Origin: Methanolobus chelungpuianus
GTDB lineage: Archaea > Halobacteriota > Methanosarcinia > Methanosarcinales > Methanosarcinaceae
DNA length: 64,000 nt
Reading direction: 5' to 3'
NCBI RefSeq assembly: GCF_024500045.1
Contig: NZ_JTEO01000004.1
Coordinates: 310,001 to 374,000 of the forward strand
This document shows, one piece after another, positions 9,062 through 18,013 of this stretch. The notes beneath the pieces are model-generated. The model had not been told where the DNA came from. It saw only the letters and a program-made list of their open reading frames with translations, and ran no database searches. A program made the position numbers and the translations under genes. Position 1 is the first letter of the stretch; each line of letters starts with the position of its first letter.

Positions 9062-10006
9062 GAAGATGGGGTGGTTCGGGTCCTTGACCTCGAGGCCAAG
9101 TTCCTTTGCAGTCTCAGCCAGCATGATATCGACCATTGCTGTTGCAGGGAATACCTTGTCGGTGTTCTCTATAGGTCCGAACAGCTGGAAGTTTGAACCG
9201 AGCACCTGTGGCACAAGGTTTGTTCCGATATCTGAAGGCATGTAGATTGCCTGCTTCTCTTCCTTTGTCTCGAATTTCTTCTTGTAGTTCTTCATCCAGT
9301 CCCATGCGGATGCCATGTTGTGGTATCCACCGCCTACAGGCAGGCCGAGGTGGCCCTTGATGGCTACTACGGATCTCATGGATGCGCCTGCACCTGCTCC
9401 CAGAGGGGTTGCAGCGACGTCGATAAGGGGCTTTGTGATACCGCATTCCCTTGCGATCTCAAGCATACCCTTGCTCTGTCCGGTACCGCCGGTCTCGAGG
9501 ATCTCAAGCTTTCCTTTTACGCTGGGGTCTGTTGCATTGAATGCAAGGACGATGGAACAGTTGATGTCACTGTCTGCGATGGCTGTGATCTCGTCTGCGT
9601 GGACACTGGCATTGATGGAGTTGTAGATGGCCCTCTTGGCTACACCAATCTCGGTCACATACTCTGCTGCAGCTGCACGTACCTCGCCTGCTGAGGAGTC
9701 TATCAGGAATGGTGTCTTGTCGTCAAGCTCGACGAACCAGTCGATGTACTTCTTGATAGCTTCTGGTGTCTCACCCACGATCTGGTTGACGTATGGGTTA
9801 CCTGTGACCTCTCCCATGTCGACAATGTTCTGCCAGAGCTTGTCTGCTGCAGCCTTGTCGAAAACACCCTTGTCTTCATCAGTCACGATCTTGTGCCTGT
9901 TGTAGAACATTGTTCCTACAAGCACAGTTGGATATTCGCCGGGCTGTCCACCGAACTTGACGCCTCCGACCTCGAATACTTCTTGTTTCTTGTCAAATCT
10001 GAACAT
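9050..10006 (-). CDS. mtrH: Tetrahydromethanopterin S-methyltransferase subunit H
   Basis: A 318-residue soluble TIM-barrel subunit that moves the methyl group from methyl-tetrahydrosarcinapterin to the corrinoid of MtrA. N-terminal MFRFDKKQEVFEVGGVKFG and the GGTGQSKGML loop are typical, and length matches the family. It is the last gene of the operon and is followed at once by a hairpin terminator. The reaction is half of the complex's cycle; the other half, transfer to coenzyme M, is coupled to sodium export. An 18-base gap separates it from mtrG. Confidence 0.97.
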   Translation of the reverse strand: MFRFDKKQEVFEVGGVKFGGQPGEYPTVLVGTMFYNRHKIVTDEDKGVFDKAAADKLWQNIVDMGEVTGNPYVNQIVGETPEAIKKYIDWFVELDDKTPFLIDSSAGEVRAAAAEYVTEIGVAKRAIYNSINASVHADEITAIADSDINCSIVLAFNATDPSVKGKLEILETGGTGQSKGMLEIARECGITKPLIDVAATPLGAGAGASMRSVVAIKGHLGLPVGGGYHNMASAWDWMKNYKKKFETKEEKQAIYMPSDIGTNLVPQVLGSNFQLFGPIENTDKVFPATAMVDIMLAETAKELGLEVKDPNHPIFKLV

Positions 10007-10023
10007 ATGAATAACCTCTTGTT

Positions 10024-10272
10024 TTAGATCCTTATCCCTAGGCTTGCCAGGTACGGTGCTATGAACAGAACATATACCAGGAATATGAGTATCCCGGCTA
10101 CTGCTCCGTACAATATGCCTATGTCTCTGCCTACTTTCTTACCGATACGCTGTGAGATCTCACTGTTTACGAACTCTACCTTCTCATCGATCTTGTTGAG
10201 CCTGTCGAGCACAGCACTGAAATCTGCAGGATCGACTACAACGCTTGGTACCTTATCACTTGCATTGCTCAT
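10024..10272 (-). CDS. mtrG: Tetrahydromethanopterin S-methyltransferase subunit G
   Basis: An 82-residue subunit with a soluble helical N-terminal part ([21 protein letters not shown], split here by its charged pattern) and one C-terminal membrane helix at about residues 52-75. It is a small anchor subunit of the Mtr complex without a known catalytic role. Its ATG overlaps the mtrF stop by four bases, which sets the start. Length is typical. Confidence 0.94.
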   Translation of the reverse strand: MSNASDKVPSVVVDPADFSAVLDRLNKIDEKVEFVNSEISQRIGKKVGRDIGILYGAVAGILIFLVYVLFIAPYLASLGIRI

Positions 10273-10499
10273 ATCATCACCTGCCAGATAAACATCGGAA
10301 GTATGACTACTATGAACAGTATGAAGACAAAACCGGCTATGAATCCAGACACACCTGTTGCAGATACTCCTGAATCCAGTTTCTGGTTCCTGGCTATCAG
10401 CTGAGCTCTGTAGCGGATGTCCTCTATGACGGACTCGATGGGTCCCATCTGTGGATTAATGACCGTCGGTACTCCTTTTCCATATTCTTCTTCTGCCAT
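10269..10499 (-). CDS. mtrF: Tetrahydromethanopterin S-methyltransferase subunit F
   Basis: A 76-residue subunit. The N-terminal 45 residues are soluble ([17 protein letters not shown] is characteristic) and a single membrane helix occupies about residues 50-74. The soluble part resembles the N-terminal region of MtrA-associated domains and probably contacts the corrinoid protein. It follows mtrA after five bases and overlaps mtrG by four. Confidence 0.94.
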   Translation of the reverse strand: MAEEEYGKGVPTVINPQMGPIESVIEDIRYRAQLIARNQKLDSGVSATGVSGFIAGFVFILFIVVILPMFIWQVMI

Positions 10500-10504
10500 G
10501 TCAA

Positions 10505-11230
10505 TTACCTCCCGAACAACAACATTCCAAGCAGTGTCAGGGTGATGGCAAGACCTATCATGATCCCTTCCACCTTGCCTGCGTGTACACCGGAGTGGAA
10601 CTTGTTCAGGTTACCTATGTACATCATTTCCCTGTCGATGTCCAGTATCCTGTTCCTTATGGTTGCCAGCTCGGCAGCCATTGGCTTAAGTCCACCAGCC
10701 TCTGCACCTTCTTCCTCTTTGTCTCCACCGACTTCGATCACCAGCGGGTCGGCATCAAAGGCTCCGGGGTCCTTTGCAGCGTATTCCTTGATCTTGGCAA
10801 CGATGGCATTCATATCCTCCGTACCAATAAAGTCTATAGCCTCTACCTGTTCCTGGAATCTCTTGATAGCTGCATCGGTGAGGTTCTCAATGTAGGGGAT
10901 AGCGCCGGTTGCACCGACTATCCTGTTGTCCTTTATACCATTGCGGTGCAGGGACAGGAATGCCTGTCCGGTGATGTGCCCTTTTACCTCTGCACCTGTC
11001 ACTATCAGGTACCTGATGTTGGGGTTTGAGATGATGTGTGCAACGACCTTCTCAATACCCAGGTTCTCTGTCTTACAGGGACCTGTGATGGCCGCACCGG
11101 CTTCCAGCTGAGGTCCGGATGCAAGGTGGGAACCGCAGGTGATGACAGCGACACAGTTCTTTATGTTGCCGACATCATACTCTCCCTTGAGTATTGGCCA
11201 GTCAGGGGCTGCCTCTCTTTTTGTAACCAT
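10505..11230 (-). CDS. mtrA: Tetrahydromethanopterin S-methyltransferase subunit A (corrinoid protein)
   Basis: A 241-residue subunit carrying the 5-hydroxybenzimidazolyl-cobamide (factor III) that is methylated by MtrH and demethylated by coenzyme M. The N-terminal [24 protein letters not shown] and [15 protein letters not shown] segments form the corrinoid-binding domain; the histidine in this last region is the likely lower cobalt ligand region. A membrane helix closes the protein (about residues 219-240). The start at 11230 is chosen since GGAGG is eight bases upstream; a TTG five codons earlier is less likely. One base separates it from the mtrB stop. Confidence 0.96.
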   Translation of the reverse strand: MVTKREAAPDWPILKGEYDVGNIKNCVAVITCGSHLASGPQLEAGAAITGPCKTENLGIEKVVAHIISNPNIRYLIVTGAEVKGHITGQAFLSLHRNGIKDNRIVGATGAIPYIENLTDAAIKRFQEQVEAIDFIGTEDMNAIVAKIKEYAAKDPGAFDADPLVIEVGGDKEEEGAEAGGLKPMAAELATIRNRILDIDREMMYIGNLNKFHSGVHAGKVEGIMIGLAITLTLLGMLLFGR

Positions 11231-11231
11231 T

Positions 11232-11546
11232 TTATATGCCTCCAAGTGCGCTCATCACAAGAAGCAACAGTCCTGCAACTCCCAGCCCAACTACAATACC
11301 GTAGAAGGCGTTCCCATAGAACCCTGCCTGCATGGATGTGTTCTCACGTCCCGGGAATGAGTTGAGCAATTCCCTGTCTGGTGAAAGGGAGTTTATCAGG
11401 TCTTCTGCGATCTTATCCAGTTCATCAAGCTGTGCCATGATGGGATCCATTGAATATGCTATGATATCCTCTCTCTCTGCAGCAAGCAAAGATGTGAGTG
11501 GATCCAGTACGAGGTGTGCCTCTGGGGCAACGTGAACCATGCTCAT
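11232..11546 (-). CDS. mtrB: Tetrahydromethanopterin S-methyltransferase subunit B
   Basis: A 104-residue subunit with a soluble N-terminal part (VHVAPEAHLVLDPLTSL is the family signature) and one C-terminal membrane helix at about residues 80-102. Its ATG overlaps the mtrC stop by four bases; a second ATG two codons on is also possible. GGAGG precedes the start. It contributes to assembly of the membrane part of Mtr. Confidence 0.95.
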   Translation of the reverse strand: MSMVHVAPEAHLVLDPLTSLLAAEREDIIAYSMDPIMAQLDELDKIAEDLINSLSPDRELLNSFPGRENTSMQAGFYGNAFYGIVVGLGVAGLLLLVMSALGGI

Positions 11547-12388
11547 TCCAGTTCCTCCTTGGATGGCAGAAGCCCTGTACCTGTTACCCTGTATGCATCT
11601 CTCTTAACACGCTTGTAGAACCCGCTGAAGGATATGTACCATATGGCAACTCCTATGAGGATTGTAAGTGAGCCTGATGCAAATGGTGTAATGGTGGCGA
11701 CTATTCCTGCAGTGATCATTGCTATCGCACCCTTCTCGAAAGCACATGCAAGTGTGCGGTCCTGTTTTTCATCAGGTCCGAGGTTTGCATTGTACGGGTG
11801 CAGAATTGCAAGTCCGCCTGCAATGAAAATAACTGCTATGTATCCTGTTGTCATGACTCCGGTGGCTACTCCCTGTGCAACGACCACGCCATTGACTACC
11901 TCGTCAAAGAACATGAACGTACCGATCATGGAAGTGCTGAGGCCGATAATGGTAATGGCACCAGCTGCCGCGATCTCTGTCATTGACTGCACCATTATGG
12001 GTATGCCCATATTGAGCACCTTGTTTGCAAGGATGCCTACTACAAGCCCTATCAGGGATGCGAAAATAACTGCAATTACAGGACCGGCTATTCCACCGAC
12101 TGCAAGACCGAATGTTGCTGCTATTATGCCTATACCAAGTGCAAGCATACCGATGGAAGGTACGCCGGTACCAAGGCCGTAATTTGCAACCCTTCTGACT
12201 GCTGCAGCGCCCCACACGATACCGCATAGGGCACCAAGGGCTCCCAGGAATGACATGGATGGTCCTATAATGTCAGTCAGGAAGTAAGCTGCGTATATTC
12301 CTATAAGGCCGCCTATTACTCCGAAGGCTATCAAGTTGTTCTGGGGAATTGCCGCGTGGGCTCCTCCGCCTCCTCCGCCTACTGACAT
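11543..12388 (-). CDS. mtrC: Tetrahydromethanopterin S-methyltransferase subunit C
   Basis: A 281-residue integral membrane subunit with about eight hydrophobic segments beginning near residue 20. The glycine-rich start MSVGGGGGGAH is followed by repeated small-residue helices. MtrC, MtrD and MtrE build the sodium-translocating core. The ATG at 12388 is preferred over a TTG at 12403 because GGAGGT lies seven bases before it. The stop overlaps mtrB. In the cycle it helps convert methyl-transfer energy to a sodium gradient. Confidence 0.96.
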   Translation of the reverse strand: MSVGGGGGGAHAAIPQNNLIAFGVIGGLIGIYAAYFLTDIIGPSMSFLGALGALCGIVWGAAAVRRVANYGLGTGVPSIGMLALGIGIIAATFGLAVGGIAGPVIAVIFASLIGLVVGILANKVLNMGIPIMVQSMTEIAAAGAITIIGLSTSMIGTFMFFDEVVNGVVVAQGVATGVMTTGYIAVIFIAGGLAILHPYNANLGPDEKQDRTLACAFEKGAIAMITAGIVATITPFASGSLTILIGVAIWYISFSGFYKRVKRDAYRVTGTGLLPSKEELE

Positions 12389-12389
12389 C

Positions 12390-13109
12390 TTACATACCTC
12401 CAATAGCTACTACACCCATGATCGCAGCCAGGAATGTTGCAACAAAGGATGCGATAACAGCTTTCGGGAATCTCTTGAATTTCGGGTCGTGGAATCCTTC
12501 GATGGTTCCTCCTATGTTGTATGAGGGGATGACCGCATTAACGAAGAAAAGACCAATTGCGAAAATGCTTGCTATTCCGACGAAATCCGCCTCGGGCAGC
12601 CCGTTTTCAATGCTGAGCAGGGCGTAATATATCAGGGATCCGCCGAGTCCGCCAAGTGCTGCGCCGATAACACCGCTGATGAAGGATGCAGTGGGTATGC
12701 CGTGACCCTCCGTACCCTGTGATACGTAGAGATCCTGCCTGTCCTTGGTTATCGGGTCGTACTTGACCTTTGCGGATGCCGCAGGACAACCTACGCCGTA
12801 GACGTAGATCCACTGTCCGACAAGCATTGTGACGGATATCATTATCATAGCACCGACTGTGCCGGATGCAAGGATGAGTGCCATGCTGTCAGTGACGTTC
12901 ATCATGAATCCTGCAGTCACAAGCCCCGTAAGGCCTGCTCCGGCAGCAAGCTGGACTGTACCTGTACCTACACCGGTTGCCTGCGCCATAGCTGCTGGGG
13001 CTCCACCTACAGGTATCAAGTGGACACCCATTGAAATAAGTATACCACCGAGGGTTATCAAAATTATATTAAGAAAATCTGCTGTAATAATTCCAACTAC
13101 ATCGATCAA
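12390..13109 (-). CDS. mtrD: Tetrahydromethanopterin S-methyltransferase subunit D
   Basis: A 239-residue membrane subunit with about six helices, starting [22 protein letters not shown] split by no charged residues after the first Asp residues. The central loop [18 protein letters not shown] is typical. It belongs to the sodium-pumping core with MtrC and MtrE. Its ATG overlaps the mtrE stop by four bases. Length is normal for Methanosarcinales. Confidence 0.96.
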   Translation of the reverse strand: MIDVVGIITADFLNIILITLGGILISMGVHLIPVGGAPAAMAQATGVGTGTVQLAAGAGLTGLVTAGFMMNVTDSMALILASGTVGAMIMISVTMLVGQWIYVYGVGCPAASAKVKYDPITKDRQDLYVSQGTEGHGIPTASFISGVIGAALGGLGGSLIYYALLSIENGLPEADFVGIASIFAIGLFFVNAVIPSYNIGGTIEGFHDPKFKRFPKAVIASFVATFLAAIMGVVAIGGM

Positions 13110-14017
13110 GCTGCCACCTCTGCTTCTTCATCTTTCTTGTAAGCTCCGAATGCACCACGGGCAGCCACTTCGATCTTCCTGTTCCATATAACGAGCAGCA
13201 GTACAATGACGACACCTGCTATGATGGATTCCCATCCCAGGGATTCATTGATGGAGGGGTCGAATACGACAGTTATCCATCCGCTGAGGAAGACTACCAT
13301 ACCGAAGGCAATTCCTGTTGCAGGTCCTCCGAACTTGGCACAGAACCAGGAGTTGTCGATACCATTCCTGATACCAGACTCTGCTTTCCTCACGATCTTA
13401 CCGGAGTTTGCAGCGTTCAGACCTGATCCGAACTCCACGTTCTGGAATTCACGCTCTGCACCATAGTGGACGTCTCCTGTGGAAGATCCTATCGAACCGA
13501 CAGTGATTCCCCAGATGAATGCCAGCAGTGGAAGTGAGAACGGGTGTCCCATAACGGCTGTCATCAGATATGACACAACAAGTATACAGAATGTGGTAAT
13601 GAATGCATATCCCATGATGACGGGTGTGTGTGATCTTATTATATCAAGATAGATTGGTTGTTTGAAACGTTTTTGACTTGCACATCTGCCAAAATAACCT
13701 GTAACTGAGTAAGTACCATGCACGGCTGCCGCGACAATGGCTCCTACGGCCAGTGCCAGGATGACAGACGCACCAGTACTCATCAGGACGGAAGCAGTAG
13801 TTCCACCAATTGCACACATGAGTGCGTTCGATGGTGGTTCACCAGAAATAGCTTTGTTGTAGATCCTGTGTGGATACATCATCTGGGGCGCTAATTGCAC
13901 CTGGGAGTTCGGGTTACTCTGGGATCCTACGTCAGATTCAAGGTCCTCAGAGGCACCGGCAATAGTTGCCGCGGCTCCTATCAGTGCCATTACGCCCATA
14001 CTTGTGAGCGGTTCCAT
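13106..14017 (-). CDS. mtrE: Tetrahydromethanopterin S-methyltransferase subunit E
   Basis: A 303-residue membrane subunit and first gene of the operon. Helices occur at about 5-22, 70-105, 135-160, 170-190 and 230-285, with a large hydrophilic loop containing [19 protein letters not shown], the best conserved part of MtrE and a proposed sodium-path region. Order mtrE-D-C-B-A-F-G-H is canonical. A long leader with GGAGG eight bases before the ATG precedes it. Confidence 0.96.
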   Translation of the reverse strand: MEPLTSMGVMALIGAAATIAGASEDLESDVGSQSNPNSQVQLAPQMMYPHRIYNKAISGEPPSNALMCAIGGTTASVLMSTGASVILALAVGAIVAAAVHGTYSVTGYFGRCASQKRFKQPIYLDIIRSHTPVIMGYAFITTFCILVVSYLMTAVMGHPFSLPLLAFIWGITVGSIGSSTGDVHYGAEREFQNVEFGSGLNAANSGKIVRKAESGIRNGIDNSWFCAKFGGPATGIAFGMVVFLSGWITVVFDPSINESLGWESIIAGVVIVLLLVIWNRKIEVAARGAFGAYKKDEEAEVAA

Positions 14018-14267
14018 TCACATTTCCTCCTTTTTATCATTCTATAGAGTAAATCTCACCAGAAACACAACTAATCTTGTTATGTCTCTTATCATAATTG
14101 ATATGGCGTAAACTAACGTCAGGTGGTTTGCATTATATTAAATACTTATTAAACCTTTCGAATGACTTCCCATAAAAAGCCTCTATTCTCCGCCATAAAA
14201 GTATGAAAAAGGCATAAGTAAAATATAATTATGGCGTGATGTTTTACATTGGTGCATCAGATTGGAT
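14018..14267 (-). promoter_or_regulatory. Promoter and leader region of the mtr operon
   Basis: This 250-base spacer precedes mtrE. On the minus strand, CGAAAGG followed by TTTAATAAGTATTTAATATA (within 14138-14160) is an AT-rich BRE/TATA-like stretch. A transcript starting about 25 bases later (near 14115-14120) would have a leader of about 100 bases ending in AAAGGAGG. The exact TATA is uncertain because several AT-rich options overlap. Confidence 0.5.
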
Positions 14268-14654
14268 TCATTCCCTGCGGTCAAAGTTAAGTATATATAT
14301 ATCCGGTCTCGGCATTTTTCCGCTGCTTCGGGCAAAGTCCATATAGCACCTGCCGCAGAGCAGACGGGAATTGAGGGATGCTATTTCGGCAGTGCCCGGC
14401 ACAAGCCTTGCAAAAAGGAACGCTGGCTCAACTTCAAGGTCCTGGGATGCCGTTTTGAAATAGCCTGTGATATGCTCTTCGAATATCTCAAGGTCATCGA
14501 CCTGCAGTCCTCTTGTGTTCAGAGTAATGCCGCAGCATCCGCAGGGAAGTGAAAAGATATCCGCTTCTATAAGGAATACGGGTTTGGCAAGAATGTTCCG
14601 CAGTCTGTTCTCAAGTTGCCCGCGACTCTTTGATAATTTGTCCGCTATTGTCAT
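14268..14654 (-). CDS. Cysteine-rich conserved protein coupled to U32 protein
   Basis: A 128-residue soluble protein of unknown function. Two cysteine groups stand out: PCGCCGI near residue 38 and LCGRCYMDF near residue 108, a spacing that could make one metal or Fe-S site. A basic N terminus precedes them. Its ATG overlaps the stop of the U32-family gene by four bases, so the two are coupled, and the pair reads toward mtr. It may be an electron-transfer or assembly partner of the U32 protein; this is inference from context only. Confidence 0.75.
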   Translation of the reverse strand: MTIADKLSKSRGQLENRLRNILAKPVFLIEADIFSLPCGCCGITLNTRGLQVDDLEIFEEHITGYFKTASQDLEVEPAFLFARLVPGTAEIASLNSRLLCGRCYMDFARSSGKMPRPDIYILNFDRRE

Positions 14655-15682
14655 ATGTTTCCCTTCTTATGCAATGGCTGCAGTTCTTCCGGCGTGTTGC
14701 CTGCGGAATATACCTTTACCACTTTCTCTGCAAGTTTCCTGCAGTATCCGCATCTGATGCACACTTTGTCACAACGCTTCCACTGGGAGATGGCACCTTC
14801 CAGCTCTGTGTTCGGTATATAGAACAGGTCCCTTATGTCCTTGGGACAATCAAGAAGGTCCATCAGATTACCGTCATAGTGCCTCCCTGTATATGCCCTG
14901 ACGTTGTTGAGTATCCAGTTGGGGAAATGCGTCCTGCCTCCTATCTTAAAGGTGTCCGTGATGTGCTCGTATTCTTTCAGGTCTTCCGGCCTTATCCATG
15001 GAGATTTGATAAGCTGCTGGGGGTCGTTGATCCTGAGGGAGAGGCATTTGTAGTAATAATAATCGTCAAGCACGTTCAGTTTCGGTCCGGGTCCGTTGGC
15101 ATGGGAGAAGAAATTGAAATGGGCATACCTGAAAGGACACTGGTAGAGACATCCCTCGTTCACTAGCAGTTTCAGTCCGCAGGACACAGACTCTTTAATA
15201 GCTTCAAGTTTTCTGAAATCCCTGTTGATGGCGGGATCTATGACAATGGTATCTGCGCCCAGCTCCTCATAGAACTCAGCCTTCTGGGGAGAGTCCACGA
15301 ATGAAAGCACTGAAACGACCACTTCCATATCATATTCCCTTGAGAGCATTTCTACGAAGTACGGTTCTGCCACAGTGATAGAATCAATACCGATCTTGCT
15401 GAGCTGGCCGAAATACCAGCTGACCTTATTGAAGCCCTGCGGCGTAAGGTGCTGCCCGCCCATGCATGAGCTGTTGAGAACGACCTCCATCTTCACGCCC
15501 TTGTCATGCGCGTACTCTGTCTGCTCGCGTATATCCTCAAGGCCCGGCGCGCTGAGGTTCGTCCTTCCCGTCCCTACATAATCGGGTGTTCCGGCCATAT
15601 AGACTGCGTAGATGTCCTCAGGACCTTCCAGAAGATCCTGCAGTCCCTGCATATGTCCGACGTGCGGTACGTAAAGTTTCAT
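14651..15682 (-). CDS. U32-family (peptidase-like) Fe-S protein
   Basis: A 343-residue protein of the U32 family: TIM-barrel core beginning MKLYVPHVG, with AVYMAGTPDYVGTGR and VEVVLNSSCMGG-like strands, NEGCLYQCPFRYAHF near residue 180, and a C-terminal CIRCGYC group near residue 320. U32 proteins such as RlhA, TrhP and UbiU/UbiV use an Fe-S cluster in oxygen-independent hydroxylation of RNA or quinones; peptidase activity is doubtful. Cysteines at NEGCLYQC and later positions could bind the cluster. Substrate in methanogens is unknown. It is followed by the coupled cysteine-rich gene and then mtr. Confidence 0.8.
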   Translation of the reverse strand: MKLYVPHVGHMQGLQDLLEGPEDIYAVYMAGTPDYVGTGRTNLSAPGLEDIREQTEYAHDKGVKMEVVLNSSCMGGQHLTPQGFNKVSWYFGQLSKIGIDSITVAEPYFVEMLSREYDMEVVVSVLSFVDSPQKAEFYEELGADTIVIDPAINRDFRKLEAIKESVSCGLKLLVNEGCLYQCPFRYAHFNFFSHANGPGPKLNVLDDYYYYKCLSLRINDPQQLIKSPWIRPEDLKEYEHITDTFKIGGRTHFPNWILNNVRAYTGRHYDGNLMDLLDCPKDIRDLFYIPNTELEGAISQWKRCDKVCIRCGYCRKLAEKVVKVYSAGNTPEELQPLHKKGNI

Positions 15683-15766
15683 TGCTTGCTGGTAAGCCTG
15701 AATTTAGATAAGTATTTTGGTTTGAGCGGCCAAAAGTATATTATATTCCAGTCATGTCTTTAGGGT

Positions 15767-16579
15767 ATGATACTCGGTGCCTCCTCCTTTGCAGGCAGTT
15801 TTTCACAGATAGCTTCAGAAGTGGAATCCGTTGAGCTCTATATCCCTAAAATGGGAATCTATACTGATTCGCTGCTCAGGAAGGATCTTCTTGCCGGGAT
15901 AATTGATGAGCTGTCCACAGTAGACCTGTACACCTCCCTGCATGCTCCGTATTTCGCAACCTCACTCACGTATCCGCAGGATGTGCTGGTTGATACTGCA
16001 AATATGGACTCTTCAGCTTTTCGGCTTATCCGGGAATCCATAGAGATGGCCGGAGAGTTTGGCTCACGCGCAGTGGTACTGCATCCGGGCAGGGTGAACG
16101 GTGATCGGGAAAAGGCCTTCGGGGCCATGGTCCGCAATCTCGGGATACTCGCACAGGATGCAGAGGAGCACAGCGTGATACTGGGCCTTGAGAACAAGGA
16201 AGGTACCGATCAGGGAAATCTTTGCATTGAAGCTGAAGAGCTTATCAGGGCAGTAGAGGAGGTCAACTCCGACAACCTGGGAATCACCTTCGATATAGGG
16301 CACGCCAACCTGACCTGTGGTGGCAACATGATGAGACTGCGTGAGTTTGCAGGAAAGATAGCCCGTCATGTGGTGCACGTGCACGTGCATGACAACAGGG
16401 GCATCTGGCTTGAACAGTACGACGGCGACGAGCACCTGGCACCCGGGGACGGGATAATAGACTACAGGGTCCTCAGCGAACTGACAGGTTACAGAGGCAT
16501 CTTTAATATGGAGGTATTCTCAATGGAAGACGTTGTTAAAGGTAAAGGGACGATCCTTAATGCGGTCCGCATACCCTAG
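15767..16579 (+). CDS. Xylose-isomerase-like TIM-barrel protein (AP endonuclease 2 / sugar isomerase superfamily)
   Basis: A 270-residue TIM barrel. Metal-site motifs of the superfamily are visible: SLHAPYF near residue 47, VVLHPGR near 105, LGLENKEG near 142, TFDIGHAN near 179, HVHVHDN near 208 and a final NMEVFS. These would bind two or three divalent metals. It could be a sugar phosphate epimerase/isomerase or an endonuclease IV-like enzyme; the AP-site DNA-binding loops of Nfo are not apparent, so I favour an isomerase-like role. Its stop shares the bases CTAG with the convergent uspA-like gene. Confidence 0.75.
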   Translation: MILGASSFAGSFSQIASEVESVELYIPKMGIYTDSLLRKDLLAGIIDELSTVDLYTSLHAPYFATSLTYPQDVLVDTANMDSSAFRLIRESIEMAGEFGSRAVVLHPGRVNGDREKAFGAMVRNLGILAQDAEEHSVILGLENKEGTDQGNLCIEAEELIRAVEEVNSDNLGITFDIGHANLTCGGNMMRLREFAGKIARHVVHVHVHDNRGIWLEQYDGDEHLAPGDGIIDYRVLSELTGYRGIFNMEVFSMEDVVKGKGTILNAVRIP

Positions 16580-16998
16580 GGCTCTGTTATTATACTATAA
16601 TTAGGTGGGACAACAAGCACCAGCACATCAGATAACTGCAATACCTTTTCGGTCACAGTACCCACAAATTTCTTGATGCCGCTCTTTCCCTGAGTTCCCA
16701 TCACTATTCTGTCAACGTTGCGCTCCTTCGCCACCTCAACTATCTTTTCGGGAGCACTGCCATCCATGATGAGGGTCTCGATGAATTCCTCCCGGCACCC
16801 CATCCTTACAAGCGTGTCCTTGATGGACTGAAGCGCATTCTCAGCTCCCTGCTTGCGCCATGTCTTCCTTGAGACTCCTTTATCCGGCACCACGTGGAGC
16901 ACTATGAACTGGTACTCGTGTTTCATCGCGATCCTGGCTGCGACCTTTGCAGCGTTCTCCGCATATGCTGAGCCGTCTGTGGGGATCAAGATTCTCAT
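16576..16998 (-). CDS. Universal stress protein, UspA family
   Basis: A 140-residue UspA-fold protein. N-terminal RILIPTDGSAYAENA and the ATP-binding motif MGTQGKSGIKKFVGTVTEKV near residue 108 (G-2x-G-9x-G pattern) indicate an ATP-binding type. It is cytosolic and probably dimeric. Role in stress or growth arrest cannot be specified. It is single and convergent with the TIM-barrel gene, whose stop overlaps its own. Confidence 0.9.
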   Translation of the reverse strand: MRILIPTDGSAYAENAAKVAARIAMKHEYQFIVLHVVPDKGVSRKTWRKQGAENALQSIKDTLVRMGCREEFIETLIMDGSAPEKIVEVAKERNVDRIVMGTQGKSGIKKFVGTVTEKVLQLSDVLVLVVPPNYSIITEP

Positions 16999-17133
16999 TA
17001 CAAGGGGATATGTCGCGCAAATATTAAATATTTAGGTTTGTAATTCTTGTAATATACTGGCTGCAATACTGTTAACCGGGGAGCAGTCCTGTTCATGAGA
17101 TATCCGCATATATCCGGTTTAAGGAGTCTGAAG

Positions 17134-17598
17134 GTGAACAAGTATCAGAAATTCAAGAAAATGGATAGCAAGAGTTATTCAGATGTGACCCGCTTCCTCA
17201 AAAAGACCACACACCTCACTGCAAGGGAGTGGGTTACTGCCCGCCTGTGTGCAGATTTCAAGAACCTGTCCAACCAGTCCGAAATGACATGGATCGGTGA
17301 GAAGCTCCCTGAGCTGGTTCCTTTCATGGAGGAAACATATACCCGCCAGGAGGTATCCAATGCCCGCGCCACATTCAAGAAAAAGGTCCAGAAAAGCGGA
17401 ACAACTTTCTTCTACGCATATTATGCAGGTCTGATAAGCCAGGAGGAAATGCTTGAACTGATCCATCAGATAGTCAGGGACATCAAAAACCTCATGGCAA
17501 CGGAAGGGAGTGAGATTCCTGAGGAGCACGCAACAGAAGTGCAGTTGCTGATAGCTGAGGTGCTTCGCAGGATAAACGAGTCCCTTGACGAGGACTGA
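17134..17598 (+). CDS. DUF5806 family protein
   Basis: A 154-residue soluble helical protein. Recognisable segments are KYQKFKKMD at the start, FLKKTTHLTAREWVTARLCADF and PELVPFMEETYT, which I recall from a family shared by methanogens and haloarchaea (DUF5806). Function is unknown. The GTG at 17134 is preferred because AAGGAG lies seven bases before it, and homologous sequence starts there; an ATG 13 codons upstream would be in the leader. The protein has no cysteine motif or membrane segment. Confidence 0.75.
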   Translation: MNKYQKFKKMDSKSYSDVTRFLKKTTHLTAREWVTARLCADFKNLSNQSEMTWIGEKLPELVPFMEETYTRQEVSNARATFKKKVQKSGTTFFYAYYAGLISQEEMLELIHQIVRDIKNLMATEGSEIPEEHATEVQLLIAEVLRRINESLDED

Positions 17599-17608
17599 GG
17601 GGAATGTA

Positions 17609-17626
17609 GCAGCATGTGGATGCTGC
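17609..17626. other. Stem-loop between convergent genes
   Basis: GCAGCAT pairs perfectly with ATGCTGC across a four-base loop (GTGG). It lies between the stops of the DUF5806 gene and the small CxxC gene. No T-run follows on either strand, so it may be a transcript-end stabiliser rather than a classical terminator. Confidence 0.4.
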
Positions 17627-17664
17627 CGGTGACATCTGCAGGAATGATGTGCAGGAATGCCGAC

Positions 17665-17919
17665 TCACTTAAGTGATCGGAGATATTTCTCTATCATCCT
17701 CATTTCTATCTGTCTCAGGTACCTTGCCTGCACCCTGGATACGTAAAGGGTGCTGCTCCCCATTTTTATCACGATATCAGAGTCCTTCGGATCTGTATAC
17801 TCTACAGGATATATGGCAGGACCGCCGCATGTCGTACACAGCCTGAAATCCCTGCCGGATTTTTTTATGAATTCCTCTACTTCTTTCTCGATCGTGATAT
17901 GTGCAGGATTATCTGTCAT
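17665..17919 (-). CDS. Small CxxC protein of unknown function
   Basis: An 84-residue protein, MTDNPAHITIEKEVEEF at the start, one CTTCGGP cysteine pair near residue 30 and a basic, arginine-rich end (RYLRQIEMRMIEKYLR). A second, nearby CxxC is missing, so a metal site would need dimerisation. An upstream-extended frame exists to 18045, but it would run through the promoter of the divergent SRP19 gene and is rejected. It is divergent from SRP19 by about 95 bases. Possibly nucleic-acid-binding; unproven. Confidence 0.65.
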   Translation of the reverse strand: MTDNPAHITIEKEVEEFIKKSGRDFRLCTTCGGPAIYPVEYTDPKDSDIVIKMGSSTLYVSRVQARYLRQIEMRMIEKYLRSLK

Positions 17920-17982
17920 CGGCCTAAAGCGGCTTTTACAATACTTAAACTTTATCGTTTTCCTGAAATGGGTCAGGGCAAA

Positions 17983-18000
17983 TTTAAATTTAATGAGTTC
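17983..18000 (+). promoter_or_regulatory. TATA region of the SRP19 gene
   Basis: The stretch AAATTTAAATTTAATGAG contains a TATA-like TTTAAATTT centred about 26 bases before the ATG at 18014. This fits a leaderless or very short-leader SRP19 transcript. Confidence 0.45.
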
Positions 18001-18013
18001 CAATGTATGTCCC

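Noticed and set aside
14018-14267. Possible riboswitch or small RNA in the mtr leader
   Set aside because: I found no clear stem set or known aptamer pattern; only an AT-rich promoter and a long leader can be supported.
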